64,000 nucleotides of DNA. Source: Gordionus sp. m RMFG-2023. Lineage: Eukaryota > Nematomorpha > Gordioida > Chordodea > Parachordodidae. This document shows, piece by piece, positions 24,122 to 36,192 of this stretch; positions within the stretch are counted from its first letter, which is position 1; every line of letters begins with the position of its first letter. Position numbers and translations under genes: made by a program. The notes beneath the pieces are model-generated. The model had not been told where the DNA came from and did no database searches. It saw only the letters and a list, made by a program, of their open reading frames with translations. Location of the stretch: contig NC_088776.1 of the NCBI RefSeq assembly GCF_954871325.1, positions 10,168,052-10,232,051 of the forward strand, given 5' to 3'.

Positions 24122-25182
24122 ATTTAAAGTTATATTGTTTATTGAAGTATAATACCACATAAAGTGCTACCGTAGAAGGTTTGTTTAGTTTAGGAGAGGC
24201 TTATTTTTTTTGGAGAAAAACTAGCACACCTTTAGGCACAAATTTTAAAAATAGTTTATTGTTAAAGTCAAATTAAAAGTTATTAAAGCTAAAATTTTTA
24301 TGAAGAATAAATATTATATTTTAGGTGCGAATATTTTATATTATAATATTTTTTTTCCCAATGTAAATAATAGTGTTAAATGAATTTTTTTTTTTACAAA
24401 TTTTAATCAAAAGTAATTACATGAAAACACAATTAACGAAATAATTGCGAGGGGAAAAAATTAAGGATTATATAAATTAATTTAAAAAATAACTTGCATA
24501 TTTAATTAATTCCCTTTGAAATTTAACTGTAACTAGTTACTTTTAAAATAATCGAATTATTTATAAAAAGTAACTTTTAACAACACTAATATATATCATA
24601 TATATTAGGTATACATTATGTAAGTATACTAAACCCATACAACCCCAAGCTAAAACAAATAATAAAGTTTATGGATTAAATTTAACATGAATTTGTGAGC
24701 ATCAAAATGAAACCACGCTTTTAAAACATGTGAAAACAGGGGAAAAGATACTAAATAAGATAAGGAAGTGAATGATATCAAGAAGGCATCAACAAGACAT
24801 AAATAGCAATTGGACAAACGATGATGAAAGTAACAAATAAATAAATAAAATTATGCTATAATGTAAATGTATTTTTGAGAAAATTTTATGTTAATTTATT
24901 TATAAATGGTGCTTAATATTACTCGAGCCACGTTTAAGTTTCATGCTTCTCGCAACAACAACAATAATAATAAACACGGAAGTAGTGTTATAAAATACGT
25001 AGTTCCGATTGTCTTAAGTTTCAAAAAATCGGGGCGAAATCTGTATTTTATAGAACGCTGTTGGCTAGTATAATCGGCCAAGTGGCTAAGCTGGACGTTA
25101 TTTTCTATCGATAAAACCCACGTGATTATAAAATAAATTATTTATTTATAAAAAAAGAAAGAAAGTATATAATATAGTTATA
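24122..25182. other. AT-rich spacer, no gene seen
   Basis: A possible worn element end (TTTTAACAACACTAATAT near 24575-24592) has no partner. Slightly GC-richer sequence at 24925-25135 has no clear reading frame. Confidence 0.5.
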
Positions 25183-25356
25183 ATGACAATCGGAGTCCCA
25201 TCTGATCGAACAGACATTTTCTCGGGTTTGGACAGAATAGGGAGGGCCTCAACAAGAAAAGAGAATAACCACGTGATTGTTTGTTATCATCCCTTCAGCG
25301 CTTATAATTTTCTCTATTTCGTTGAAATATCGTTATTTTTCAACATTACAATATAA
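25183..25356 (+). CDS. Small ORF, 57 codons, unrecognised
   Basis: ATG to TAA encodes MTIGVPSDRTDIFSGLDRIG, then ASTRKENNHVIVCYHPFS and a hydrophobic end. Base composition in the first 30 codons is clearly GC-richer than the surroundings. It could instead be a 5' exon ending at CAC before GTGATT, upstream of the exon at 25932, since both would be phase 0. There is no signal peptide and no known motif. Confidence 0.3.
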   Translation: MTIGVPSDRTDIFSGLDRIGRASTRKENNHVIVCYHPFSAYNFLYFVEISLFFNITI

Positions 25357-25931
25357 AATAAAAATAGGATCGGCCTTGGAACTTTGAAAAAAAAAATTAT
25401 CGAATGGGATCGGTTGGACAATAATTTTTACCGGGTCAGGTCGAACCCGAAAAATAGGTCCTTCGTAGGACTCTAGAATATAGTTAAAACTGAGAAATAT
25501 TTTTTTTTAAAAAAAAAAATTTATTAGTTATTTTAACTAACACTTCCGATCCATTTTATCAGTTTAGATATACAATATATAATTCAATTATCATAAAAGT
25601 ATGTATGTTAACGTTGGTCTGTAATAATTTATTTTTAAAAACTAAAATCATTTATTGAACAAGTTTTTGAAATTTTAAAAGTCTTATTTTTGCAAGTCAA
25701 AAATTCATAACATAACTCGCCCGAAATTCATACGGTATTCGGACAAAATAAGATTTTTATAAAAAATTTTAAAAAAAATCGTTCAATACATGATTTAAGA
25801 TTGAAAAAAACAACACGTTGTTGTAAAAAAAAATATAATGACGCTAACATTTTATATATATTTAACTCATCGTTACAAGAAACGAGATGAATAATAAACG
25901 ATTTTGAAAACGACGATAAGCTAATTAATAG

Positions 25932-26349
25932 GATAATTGTACCACTGCCATTGGGCAAAAGCAGGGAAGCATCTTTGGAAAATTCATGTTCACGCCAAAA
26001 AGATTTATTTATTTGAAATATGACTCGATTGGAGGGAATTTCCCTGATTTGAAACCGGGTGAAATCTATGCCGAACACATTAGCTTCCATTGGGCAAAGG
26101 TAGTCTGGTAGTTGATTAAAAATATTTTAATAATTGCAAATGTGATTAATATTTAAATATATATTATAAGTCGCATATCGGAAACAATTAACTAAGGGAG
26201 ATATTTTAAAATCTGAGAAATCTGATTTGACCGGAAAGGTATTCCATTATGTAATTAAAGGGTATCCCCCATACTGTGAATATCTGACAATTTCGCGAAC
26301 ATTCGAATTAACTTATTCAAACGTTAATGGCGACTTCCGTTCAAAATAG
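25932..26349 (+). CDS. Host gene, last two exons, unrecognised product
   Basis: Exon 25932-26099 (56 codons) follows AG in ATTAATAG, with a stop codon immediately upstream in frame, and ends AAG before a GTAGTC donor. The next exon, 26197-26349, starts after AACTAAG in phase 0 and adds 50 residues to TAG. The 97-bp intron joins the frames exactly. The 106-residue product begins DNCTTAIGQKQGSIFGKFMF, contains KPGEIYAEHISFHWAK, and ends YSNVNGDFRSK. Two cysteines (NCT and YCE) and beta-type hydrophobic alternation suggest a folded, possibly extracellular domain, but I do not recognise it. Upstream exons were not found with confidence. The long minus-strand open frame over the same bases lacks this codon pattern. 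Confidence 0.6.
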
Positions 26350-26814
26350 ATCTTTAAAAATCAATTGTTCTCAGCAAATTATTTAAAATTGAGATTCCAA
26401 ATCCCAATCAATTTCATATCATCAATACGAGATAATATTAAAAATGAGAAGGTGTAATTTGTTTCTCCATAAATAAATGGATTTACCTTGCATTCATAGT
26501 AAGAGCAAATACGCGGCGAAGTACACAAAAAATGAATGTAAAAATATTATATTTATATCATATCCTGTATACTTCTTTAAGGAATTTGAGCTGTGAACGC
26601 AAGGTTAGGGGGTAATGGATATCGATAAAATAAATTATAAATAATTATGAGTTCCCAATCAAAAAATAAACCGACTCAAACTTAATCAGTTTCATATGAA
26701 AGATACTAGTTACTATTAAATAACGAAAATAAAAAAATTGAATCAAAAGTCCGTGGTAAAGTTCTTGTTTTTACTTTTATAGAATAGGATAGGAAGGTTT
26801 AAATTAGAGGTCTG

Positions 26815-27175
26815 CAATAGGCGGGTTTCTAACCCGCCCGCTCATCTAAATGGGCGAGTGGGTTGACCCGAAAAAAAATTCAAGTCACATAGATTCGAGA
26901 GAAATTATTTTGTTTTAAACATAATTTAACGGCCTGTTCGGTAAAATAATATGAATAAAATGCCGGGCCGAACAAAATAAGATATAAAACCAGGCCAGGC
27001 TTAAAAATATACATTTAAATTATAACAATTAACTTAGTAAGAGAAAAACAAATAATGGATCATTTATCTTTCATTTGCTTTTCCCTTTGAAACGATTTTC
27101 AAAATTATGTACAATGACAAAATTTTACCGCAAAATGATTTAAATTTTAAAAAACCAGGGCAGGGCTTCAAAAAT
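26815..27175. mobile_element. Worn hAT-type MITE, GGGCG-rich
   Basis: The left end TAGAGGTCTGCAATAGGCGG matches the intact copy at 55052, followed by CCCGCCCGC and CCGGGCC blocks. The right terminal repeat is not recognisable, so the end is approximate. Confidence 0.5.
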
Positions 27176-29344
27176 AAAATGGAGCTAAAAAAATTTCTTC
27201 AAAATAATAGTCAGAAAAATAGGAAATTTTTCGAATCAAGGTCAAATTCAAAGATTTGATCTATGAATTGTTATACATACTAAGCAACGATTTGAATGTT
27301 TGAAAGTGCGAAATCAAATTTAAACCAATAAAATCTATATTTCAGGAAAACATATCTAGAGGTAATTCTGGGATTAATTATATAATCTTAGATTATAGTA
27401 AATGCTCCAAACCCAAATAAGCATGGGTCCACAATTAATGACCACATTAAGATATAAATGAGTATGAAAGGAAAGCTGTAGTACAATCAGAGTGAAGGAG
27501 GAAATAAAAAGATAGAAATAATTAACTTTTCATTGAGACCGTTTATTTTGGAGCGAAAAGCGGGGAACGAATTAAGGGTTTGATTTTCAACCATTCGAAT
27601 GGCAATTTTATAAAAGTTGACTTTCAAGATATAATTTTATGGTATTCTATTCAAAACAGAATATCACTCTAAATAATGCCAATTCACATAAATTATCTCT
27701 CTTTTTTTAAACATAAATTATATAAGCCACCTGTAAAGTTAACTCTTTATAAAATACAAATTAAAATTTTTAAGATTTTTAATAAAAATAATTTTTTTTT
27801 GTAAAAAATAAGAAGCAATTTATTTTATTGTACTATAATCTATACACTTATATCCTTGAGAAAAAAAAGAAAACATGACTTTAAAGTTAAAAACTTTATA
27901 AGGAAGAGACAAGATAATAATAATTGTATTAAAATTGATTATTTTTAATGGACAATATGATAGCAATTTTAAACTTTGAGTAGTAATAAATTATAGCAGG
28001 TAAAGTTTTTTTAACCTGTCTTCTTTTTAATGATCATTTCGATTTTTATAGAAAAAGAGAAAAGTAATACAAGTTACTGGTTAAAGGACTATTTTTTTCA
28101 TCGTTTATAGTGTGTAAGAGATTAAAGTTATGTTAAGGATACATAAGTCAAGTCATAGCCATTAGAAAAAATTTAATCTTGCTAGGTGAGCGTTGATAGG
28201 GTGACAATAAATCTAAAATAAGGTATGCAAAACCTTTCATCTAGCAAGTTAAAAAAAATTTAGGACATAAATTACGTATACAAATGTCTAATAAAAATGT
28301 AATTGAAACGAATTATTTCTATTGTGCATGTAAAGACAATTTTTGGACATATTATGAAATCGATACCTCTCAAAATTAGTATATTTACAAATGTGTTCCA
28401 AATATTTGTTCATGTTGAAAGTACTAAAATATATATATATTGAATTAATACATTTTATTAAAATAATGGAAGATTCCTGATTCATCTCATCAAAAAATAA
28501 AGGTAAATTTCTAATTCATACTGGTAAGATAATAAGGAGAAAAGAAAGGGGGCTTAATTATTCAAAAAATGGTTAGTAAAATCATCCTTTTACTAAGTGT
28601 ACTTTTTACAGTCAATCACATAAGATGGGGAAAAAATGTGTACATTCGGAGCAGCCAATCCGGCAGAAAAATAGGCTTGATTTAAGTTGGCAAAATTTGT
28701 GATTTTTTGAAAAAATCAAAAATAAAATGATTTTTTAAATTTAAATAGCGATTTAAACCAAATACTCATTTCAATTATAGAGGTTACAGATTTAGATTAA
28801 AAAATATCTTACAGCATAACTTTTTTTTAACCTTAGTATAATATTTCTTTGTAAATAAAAACATAAGGCTTCAGAAGATATGGTCAGGAAATTATTGAAA
28901 AAAATCTATATTGATTGCAAAATGTCGCTTTCATTTTGAAAAAAACACTATGATATTGTAAAAGGCCATACTAAGCGTTTGCAAAAGACTACTTAGCGTT
29001 TTAAAAAATAAAATAAAGTCATAAATTATATTTAAGGATTATTATGTTATTTTTTTGACTCAAAGGCCGCACCTCAGCTCGACTCAATTCTTGTTCTTTT
29101 CTAGTCAGAGTAGAAGTCTGGAGCTGGACACCATTTTTGGTTTTTTTTAAATGATAGATTTTGACATCGAAAGATAAAATCTTTAAATACACTTAAAAAT
29201 GTTTACTTATTCCTATTTGTTAAATCTAAAAAAAAATCACTATTCAGAAACAGATATTTTAATATTCTTTAAAAAAAAGAAAAAAAGAGCTAGAAACGCA
29301 ACGTAACTAAAATAATAAACTATGCTTTAGTCGGTAAGGTATTT

Positions 29345-29455
29345 AGAAAAATATTTTAAAAAAATCCGGGTCGGGCCTGAAATTTTTTTTAAAAAAAAAG
29401 CCGGGGTAGGCCGGGCCGTAAAAATTTTTTGAAAATACCTCTGCAGGTCTTTGAT
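29345..29455. mobile_element. Worn family B MITE fragment
   Basis: It contains TCCGGGTCGGGCCTGAAATT and AGGCCGGGCCG blocks and ends near CTCTGCAGGTCTTTGA, resembling the TGCAGATC terminal repeat. The left end is lost. Confidence 0.4.
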
Positions 29456-30947
29456 ATAAGTAAAATAGAATATTAACTGAATTTATAATAATATTAATGT
29501 ATGGATTAAACTTTTACAAAAATGATTAAAATGTACTAAATAATTAGAAACCTAATCGGGCCGGTTCAGACTCCGGTGGTATTTAATATTATACATTGAG
29601 AAATTAACACGATTTTCTTTACCTAAAGTAATTTTCTTTGTAACAGTTTAACAATTATTTTAATGACTATTAATTATATATGTTAACGTCAATGTTGTAA
29701 TTTTCGGACAATGTGTTATTTTTACAATTTTAAATCATTTTCTAGCGTTTTTGTAAAAAATCTGATTTTACCAAATATATTCTATCATGTGGAATACGCA
29801 TCTTATAAATTGTAGACAATTTAGCTGTTAAACTTTGAGTCATTTTATATAAAAATATATGGAAAATTTAATATGAATTATTATATTTGGAAAAATTGTG
29901 TAAAATTCATAGGGTAGATATTCCGAACATGACGGCATACATTTCCAGTAAAATCAGATATTAAATTTTTAAAAACGTGCAAAGTTTAAAAAATAACACA
30001 TTGCCGGAAAAAAAAGACATTGTGTATAATATATATAATTAGATATTAAAATTTTATTAGTAAAAAAATATAATAAAAATTAAAATTATTATATTTAAAA
30101 TTAAATTTCGCTAATTTTTTTGTTTCAAAGGGAATTTTTTTTATGATAAAAAAGGATGATTCACTTACAAATAAATTATTGTATTTAAATGAATAATTGA
30201 TAAAATATCGATTTTTTAATAAAATAATATTTACAAATAAAGTAAAAATGCATTATCTCAGTGAAGGTTAGAGGGAAGGGGTAAAGAAGGTAAGATCGTC
30301 ATTTTTTTAAAAAATAAAAGATTAATAAATTAATTTTTGATAAATTCCTCATTTTTCCCCATTTTTTTTTCTCATTACAATCTTACTAAATATCGAAATT
30401 TTTTTAAAATAAATATCAGTTATTTTTCATCGTTGTTGAAAATATATTCCAAAAATTTTTGGCCTTTTAAGACCTAACCCAATCAGAAAACGAGTTTATT
30501 TTTTCCATCAAATTTTCCAGTTGAAAGTAGGTGTATAAGTGCTCTCTTAAATCCCTATAAAAGACATGAAGGCGGTTTACGCATATTATTTATCCTTTAT
30601 ATTGATGGATATTACATAGGTATTTACATATGTATAAAAGGTGGAGATAGGGCATATTGGAAAAACCTTGTCAAGTTTTCTTATCATTATTTAAATTATT
30701 AAATTATATATATATATCAATATATTTTTGGCCTAATTAATTTATAATTTTAACTTAAACCCCTCTAAATAGGTGAGATGAATATATAAAAATTTTTTTT
30801 AATATTACCTATATAGAATATGCCAAGGGTGTGCACATGTTACAGGTTTGAACTCTGACAAATTTTTATATACCCAAAATGTTTATTAAAATAACTAAAA
30901 AATTTATATATAATTAGCAAAATTTAATTGTATATTATAATTTGAAC

Positions 30948-31316
30948 TAGAGATCTGCAAAGTTAGGCCCGGCCCGTACCCGTGCCCGAACGGGCTTCGG
31001 ATTTTAAATAATTGGGTTCGGGCCGGCCGGGTCTAATATTTTAAAAAAAAATTCGGGCCGGGTGGGGTCGGACCTTGGAATTTTTTTAAATATATCTAAA
31101 TTTATCAATTTTACATTGAATTTTTTATGTAAAATAAAAATATTTGATTTTGATTTTATTTATTGAAACTAAACGACATATAACATATGTCTTATATTTT
31201 GAGTGATTATAAAAATTAATTTCTATTTTTAAAAAAATTTCGGGCCGGGTCGAATTTTTTAAAAAAAATTTCGGGCCGGGCCGGGCTTGAAAAATTAGGC
31301 CCGATGCAGATCACTA
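30948..31316. mobile_element. hAT-type MITE, family B
   Basis: TAGAGATCTGCAAAGTTAGG at the left and GGCCCGATGCAGATCACTA at the right are flanked by a perfect duplication ATTTGAAC (30940-30947 and 31317-31324). It is a longer sibling of 7553-7735 and is noncoding. Confidence 0.9.
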
Positions 31317-31503
31317 ATTTGAACAATAAAATTATTCTACAAATATAATAATTAACAAATAAAAATACATTTCAATTAATCATTAAGTAAGCTCTGTGGT
31401 TTAGAATGCAGTTTGCCTAACCTAGCTATGGTGTGCTTGATGGTCAAAATTTACAAAAATATACACTAAAAATATACAAGGTATCTTAATGAAGTGAAGT
31501 TAT

Positions 31504-31880
31504 TAGAGATCTGCGAATCATGGCCAGGCCCGTACCCGGCCCGAAACCCTATTTTAAAAAATAATTTCGGTTTGGGCTGGGTCAAGTCTAAAATTTTTAA
31601 AAAATTTTAAATATGATATAAATTAATATATTTTAAAATTCTTGCAAGAAACAAAGCGCTAATATTTTTTATTTGTTTATTTACAATAAAAAAAAATTTA
31701 ATTTTTCTTATATTATAAAATAAATTCGGGCCCGGCCGACAAATAATTTTTACTTTATGTCGGGCTTTCCGGAAGAAATAAAAAAAATTTCGTTCAAGAT
31801 CGTAGAGGGCAGGCAGGACAAATTTTTTAAAAAAAAAATTCGGGCCGGGCTTGAAAAATTAGGTCGAATGTAGATAACTA
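31504..31880. mobile_element. hAT-type MITE, family B, diverged
   Basis: The left end TAGAGATCTGCGAATCATGG and the right end AGGTCGAATGTAGATAACTA match the family. The flanks GAAGTTAT and ATGGTTAT agree at six of eight positions. It lies only 190 bp from the copy at 30948. Confidence 0.75.
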
Positions 31881-32530
31881 ATGGTTATAGGAATAACAAA
31901 CCATATATATATATATATATTGCTCTTTCCAATATCTAAAAAGGTCCAGGAATTATAGCCGATTTTGCGAAAATCGGTTTGACAAAAAAAACATACCATT
32001 TATAACAGCTATTCACATTCTTGATAAAAATTTATTTGCACGTGCAATGTCTATACCATGTATATAATTGATTATAAATTACTTTCGTAATATCACATCC
32101 AACACCTCCTCCCCCATATATATTTTTTTAAATGATTAAATCATATTGATATTGAGATGTGATATTGATTTTTATTAATGGGATTATTATAGAGATGATG
32201 TTGTTGGGTATTATCAAAATTTTGTGCAAACCCAGAGTTTAAAATTATAGTGCTCTGAAATTTTTTTAAACTCAAATTGCTCATTAAACCTGCCAGACTT
32301 TATTTACATCAAATGCTATACTTGTAGCAAGCTTTAATTTTAACTAGGGCAGTGCCGATCTACAAATTTTTCACCGATCAGATATTTTGATGTTTATGTA
32401 ATAAAAATATCAATATTTTTATTTAAAAAAAAAATAATTAGCTTTTAAGGATGATTAAGGGAATTTTGTTTTTCATATCCTCCAAAAGTTAATAATCTCA
32501 TTTTAAATATTGCATTTTTATGGGTGAATG

Positions 32531-32955
32531 TAGTGTTATTAAATAGCTCTATTTAGTAGTGTTGTTAAATGGCTCATTTTGAGCCGATTTAAAACGGCTA
32601 ACTCAATATTTTAGCCAGAAAAATTATGCCTAAGCATCGAGATTTCGTTAATATATGTCTAGATTTTTGTTCCTTCTATGAGCAAAATCTCCAGACTTGC
32701 GTAATATTTTTCTGGATGGAATATTGAGTTAGCCGTTTTTAAAAAACGGCTCAAAACGAGCCGTTTAACAACACTACTATTTAGTCTATTTTTAAAAACA
32801 AAAATAATACTATCCAAGCTTCGAAATTTACCCAATGGAGGTCTATACCTTTCTGCCCTCTGTGAAGCAAAATGAATAAGCATAAAAATTTTTGGCCAAA
32901 ATCTTGAGTTAAAGATTTTTAAAAATTGTCTAAATCGAGCCGTTTAACAACTCTG
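32531..32955. mobile_element. hAT-type MITE, family A, middle level of the nest
   Basis: TAGTGTTATTAAATAGCTC at the left and GAGCCGTTTAACAACTCTG at the right are worn family A ends. The flanks GGTGAATG (32523-32530) and GCTGAATG (32956-32963) match at seven of eight bases. It interrupts the family C element and is itself interrupted by the copy at 32557-32776. Confidence 0.82.
32557..32776. mobile_element. hAT-type MITE, family A, innermost of the nest
   Basis: A well preserved 220-bp copy with TAGTGTTGTTAAATGGCTC and the inverse right end is flanked by a perfect duplication CTATTTAG (32549-32556 and 32777-32784) that lies inside the terminal repeat of the older copy. Confidence 0.93.
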
Positions 32956-33166
32956 GCTGAATGTGACATGTAAGATATGTTAGTGTTCAATTTTTAACCA
33001 TTTTTTTTAAAATTAGAATATAAATGTAATTTTAAATCCTTTTTTCAAATATATAATTATGAAATATTCAAAGAAATAAAAATATCGGATCAGATCCTTA
33101 AAAGTATCGACTCGATATATTTTCTGAAAACGCTAAATGTAATATCGACACAGTCCAAATTTTAAC

Positions 33167-34092
33167 CGATATTAGTGGCATACCCAAAGATGATAATTAA
33201 TCCTAATAGATTTTTTTTTTAAATTGATCTATAAAATTCAATAAATATGAAAAAAGGGCTTTAATATTTTTCCACTTTAAATATTTTAATTTTATCTTGG
33301 CCTAAATATTGTCAAACTTGAATAATTTGAGAATCATTGGGACCACGATTTTGCCCAACTTAGACAGTTGCCAGCAAATTATCAAGACTTTTTACCTATT
33401 TTTCTTTTAAAAATAATATTTTACCATCTGTAATATTCTTAGTTTAGCCAAAAACTGATTATATGTTCAACCATTTTCAAGTAATTTATTATTTTAATTC
33501 ACCAAAGTCCTGAATAAAAAATGATTATAAATGTTTGTATAAAAAATAGCAATATAAAATAATATGTTATCTTTGTTTGTTTATTTAATATAATGTTTTA
33601 TTTGCAGCAATTGATAATGTTTTCTTTGGATTTATGAATATTGTGAATAGTTCTCTAAGAAATATTAAATCTTTTTAGCATATTCTCTTCGAGTATGATG
33701 ATTTAGAAACCTAATAACCTAGTATTTTTTTGATCAACATTAATTTTTTTTATTATAAACAGTTTTTAAAAAAAATGATAAAATTTTATACTATAAATGA
33801 ATGAATGCAACAAAACACAAGAAATTCCTACTTTATAGAGGTGTTACACAATCTCGCATTTATTTATATCAAGGTATTTCCAAATAGTAGTTAATAGAAA
33901 TTTGATTGGGATTCAAAATTTTGGTCAAATTAGAGAATTATTCAAATTTTTAAAGATTCAATTTAAACAGGTTTGACTCCTTATAATGGGGGGTGGAAGA
34001 AATGTTGGATATTTTTCCTAATAAATAGTAAATATAATAACAAGAAAATTGATATCACCATCAGTCATTAATAGCTATAATATGAAAAAGTA
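33167..34092. other. AT-rich spacer, no gene seen
   Basis: A/T tracts without ORFs, repeats or motifs that I can support. Confidence 0.55.
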
Positions 34093-34100
34093 TAATTATG

Positions 34101-36184
34101 CAGGGTTGGGCAAATTTTCAGAAAATTGTATTCGGATACAGATACTTTATAAAATTTTGTATTTAAGATACAAGATACTTTAGAAAAATTTCAATAAGAT
34201 ATAAGCTACAAGATACTTGTATTTTTTTTAAAAAAAAGTATCTAAGATACAAGATACTTTTTTTTAAAACTTTAAATAGTAAAAATCAAAATGTATAAAC
34301 CTTTATTTTCTTATTTATAATATAAATTTATAAAAAAATATTTAAAATAAATTGTAGAAAATAACAAATTTATTATAAAAGATAATGCGATATTCCATTT
34401 AATAATTATATAATTAGTAAATAATAATAAATCAGCATTATTTTTTAATATTATTAATTTTTCAAATGATTTATCGTTCAATCTTTGACGATTTGGTCTA
34501 TTAACCATATTAGCAAAGCTAAATAATCTTTCAACGGGGGCTGAGGAGGGTAATATTGTGTTATATTTAATAAATATTTCTTTTATATATTTATAACTAT
34601 TTAACATATTTATACTCCGCCTGTCATCTTTCATATAATTTAGGACCTCTATTTCAATATCATTTATTGAATTATTAGAATTGGATGTGGTACTTTTAAG
34701 GCAAAGGGTATCATCATCTTCATCAATTGAAGATTTTGTTGAAGTATTAATTTCAATATTATTTTTAAAAACAATTAAAACTTCATGTAATAACAAATCC
34801 TGAAGGTATTTTTTTCTTTTTCACCATCAATCCAACGATTTTTAAAATAGGGATGAGAAATAGTTGCCAAAAATGCACTTTTAAAATTGTTATCAAAATC
34901 ATATATATTTTTAAATCTTTTATTTAAATAATTTTCTATGGCAATAGCTAATGGCTTGCAAAATTGTAGAATGGTTTGAATTAAATTTGTAATTTTTTTT
35001 AACGACATTTAAAATTGGAGCTGATTCTCCATAATAGCAGTTGATTTCACTCTGTATTTTGTCAATCGCTATAGCCAATGGGGCCATTATATTGCAATAT
35101 TCTTCTAAATATTGAATTTCAATATCTCTTAATTTAGGAAATTCTAATTTTTGACATAATTTAGGAAGTTCGCCTTTAAATTTTAATAATCTATGAAGAC
35201 TATCATACAAACTATTCCATCTAGTGCAACAAGGTGTAACTAATTGTTTTCCTAAAAGGCCTATTATTTGCATTCCATAGCTTAGTACATTTAGCTATTG
35301 CAGAATGATGAATTTTAGAAATGTTAGGAGAATCCTTAATAGCTTTCTCAACATCTGTTGTGGCAATTAGACTTATCGTATGCCACAAACAACGAATGTG
35401 TTGAGGCAATGTTATCGAGGCTTCTTTAGACCCTTAAATAAAAAAATAAATAATTTTATTTGAATAAAATTTTTTACTAAATTTACAATATCATAACAAA
35501 TTTTAAAGAAGTATTAAATAATACTTTCAATGATTTCAAATTCTATACATTCATCATCATTGATGTCATAGTCATTCTCTACAGCTTTCATAGAATATCC
35601 AAACTCCTTGAAAGCTTTCTTAGAGCCGTTATCTGTAACAGTTGCTATAAGTTTTTCGTCAATACCAAAGTCACGATGAATTTCTTTATTATGATCATCT
35701 TGAAGTACTTCAAAAAATTTGCCATTAAGTATGCTTAGTTTAAATTTATTGTTATAATTTTCGGTTGAAGAATCATCTGAAGACAAAAATAAACATATTA
35801 TTCTATTTTCTTCTTCCATAATTTTAAAATAGACAGATATAAAACGATTCAAATATGATAGTTCAAATTGTTAGCAAATTGCTATATGACCACCAACGTC
35901 ATATATCAAAAATTATCTTAAAATATCTAAATTTTGATTAAATTTTTCATTTTACATTTTAAATTTTAATACTATTTAAATTAACCAATATAAATTTTTT
36001 TAAAGTATCTGTATCTTTTTGAATACAAAGTTGGTTAAGATACAAATACTTTTAAATAATATGTATCTTAGATACTGGATACAAGATACTTTCCAAAATT
36101 TTTAAAAAGATACAAGATACAAAAGTATCTTACAAAAGTATCTTGTATCTTAGATACAAATATCCGCGATACTGCCCAACCCTG
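34101..36184 (-). mobile_element. hAT transposon, CAGGGTTGGGCA ends, internally decayed
   Basis: Inverted ends CAGGGTTGGGCA (34101) and TGCCCAACCCTG (36184) are flanked by a perfect 8-bp duplication TAATTATG (34093-34100 and 36185-36192). Both subterminal zones (34130-34265 and 36000-36150) are filled with repeats of AAGATACAAGATACTT in opposite orientation, a layout typical of hAT transposase-binding zones. The transposase remains lie on the minus strand. Confidence 0.92.
34311..35852 (-). pseudogene. hAT transposase, C-terminal two thirds
   Basis: Minus-strand pieces in several frames follow the order of a hAT transposase. FGIDEKLIATVTDNG (about 35675) precedes the second catalytic Asp region. 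MPQHIRCLWHTISLIATTDV (35409 downward) matches the conserved C/RCxxH helix. LVTPCCTRWNSLYDSLHRLL (about 35240) is the conserved RWNS block. ILPSSAPVERLFSFANMVNR (about 34560) is the hATC dimerisation motif. Breaks occur near 35500, 35240, 34990 and 34790. The BED zinc finger and N-terminal part are missing: only 330 bp separate 35852 from the terminal repeat. It is nonfunctional, but motifs remain clear, so the insertion is moderately young. Confidence 0.85.
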
Positions 36185-36192
36185 TAATTATG

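Larger units (their letters stand above)
26350..30947. other. Long AT-rich stretch with only repeat relics
   Basis: No gene is supported. Two worn GGGCC/GGGCG-type MITE relics lie in it (26815-27175 and 29345-29455). A minus-strand ORF at 28288-28485 has A/T-driven composition. A GC-richer patch at 26505-26580 could hide a small minus-strand exon ending before GTAAAT, but its frame is ambiguous. Confidence 0.5.
32345..33158. mobile_element. hAT derivative, family C, outermost of a three-level nest
   Basis: The left end TAGGGCAGTGCCGATC and right end AATATCGACACAGTCCAA match the family C ends at 23362. ATTTTAAC flanks both sides (32337-32344 and 33159-33166). Without the inserted MITEs the element is about 390 bp. 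Confidence 0.82.

Noticed and set aside
25728-26090. 120-codon open frame on the minus strand
   Set aside because: It lies antisense to the plus-strand exon 25932-26099, which has splice sites and an in-phase partner. The left half is Phe/Lys/Ile-rich A/T translation.
26505-26580. Possible minus-strand first exon ending before GTAAAT
   Set aside because: The frame is ambiguous, and only four codons would follow the single ATG.
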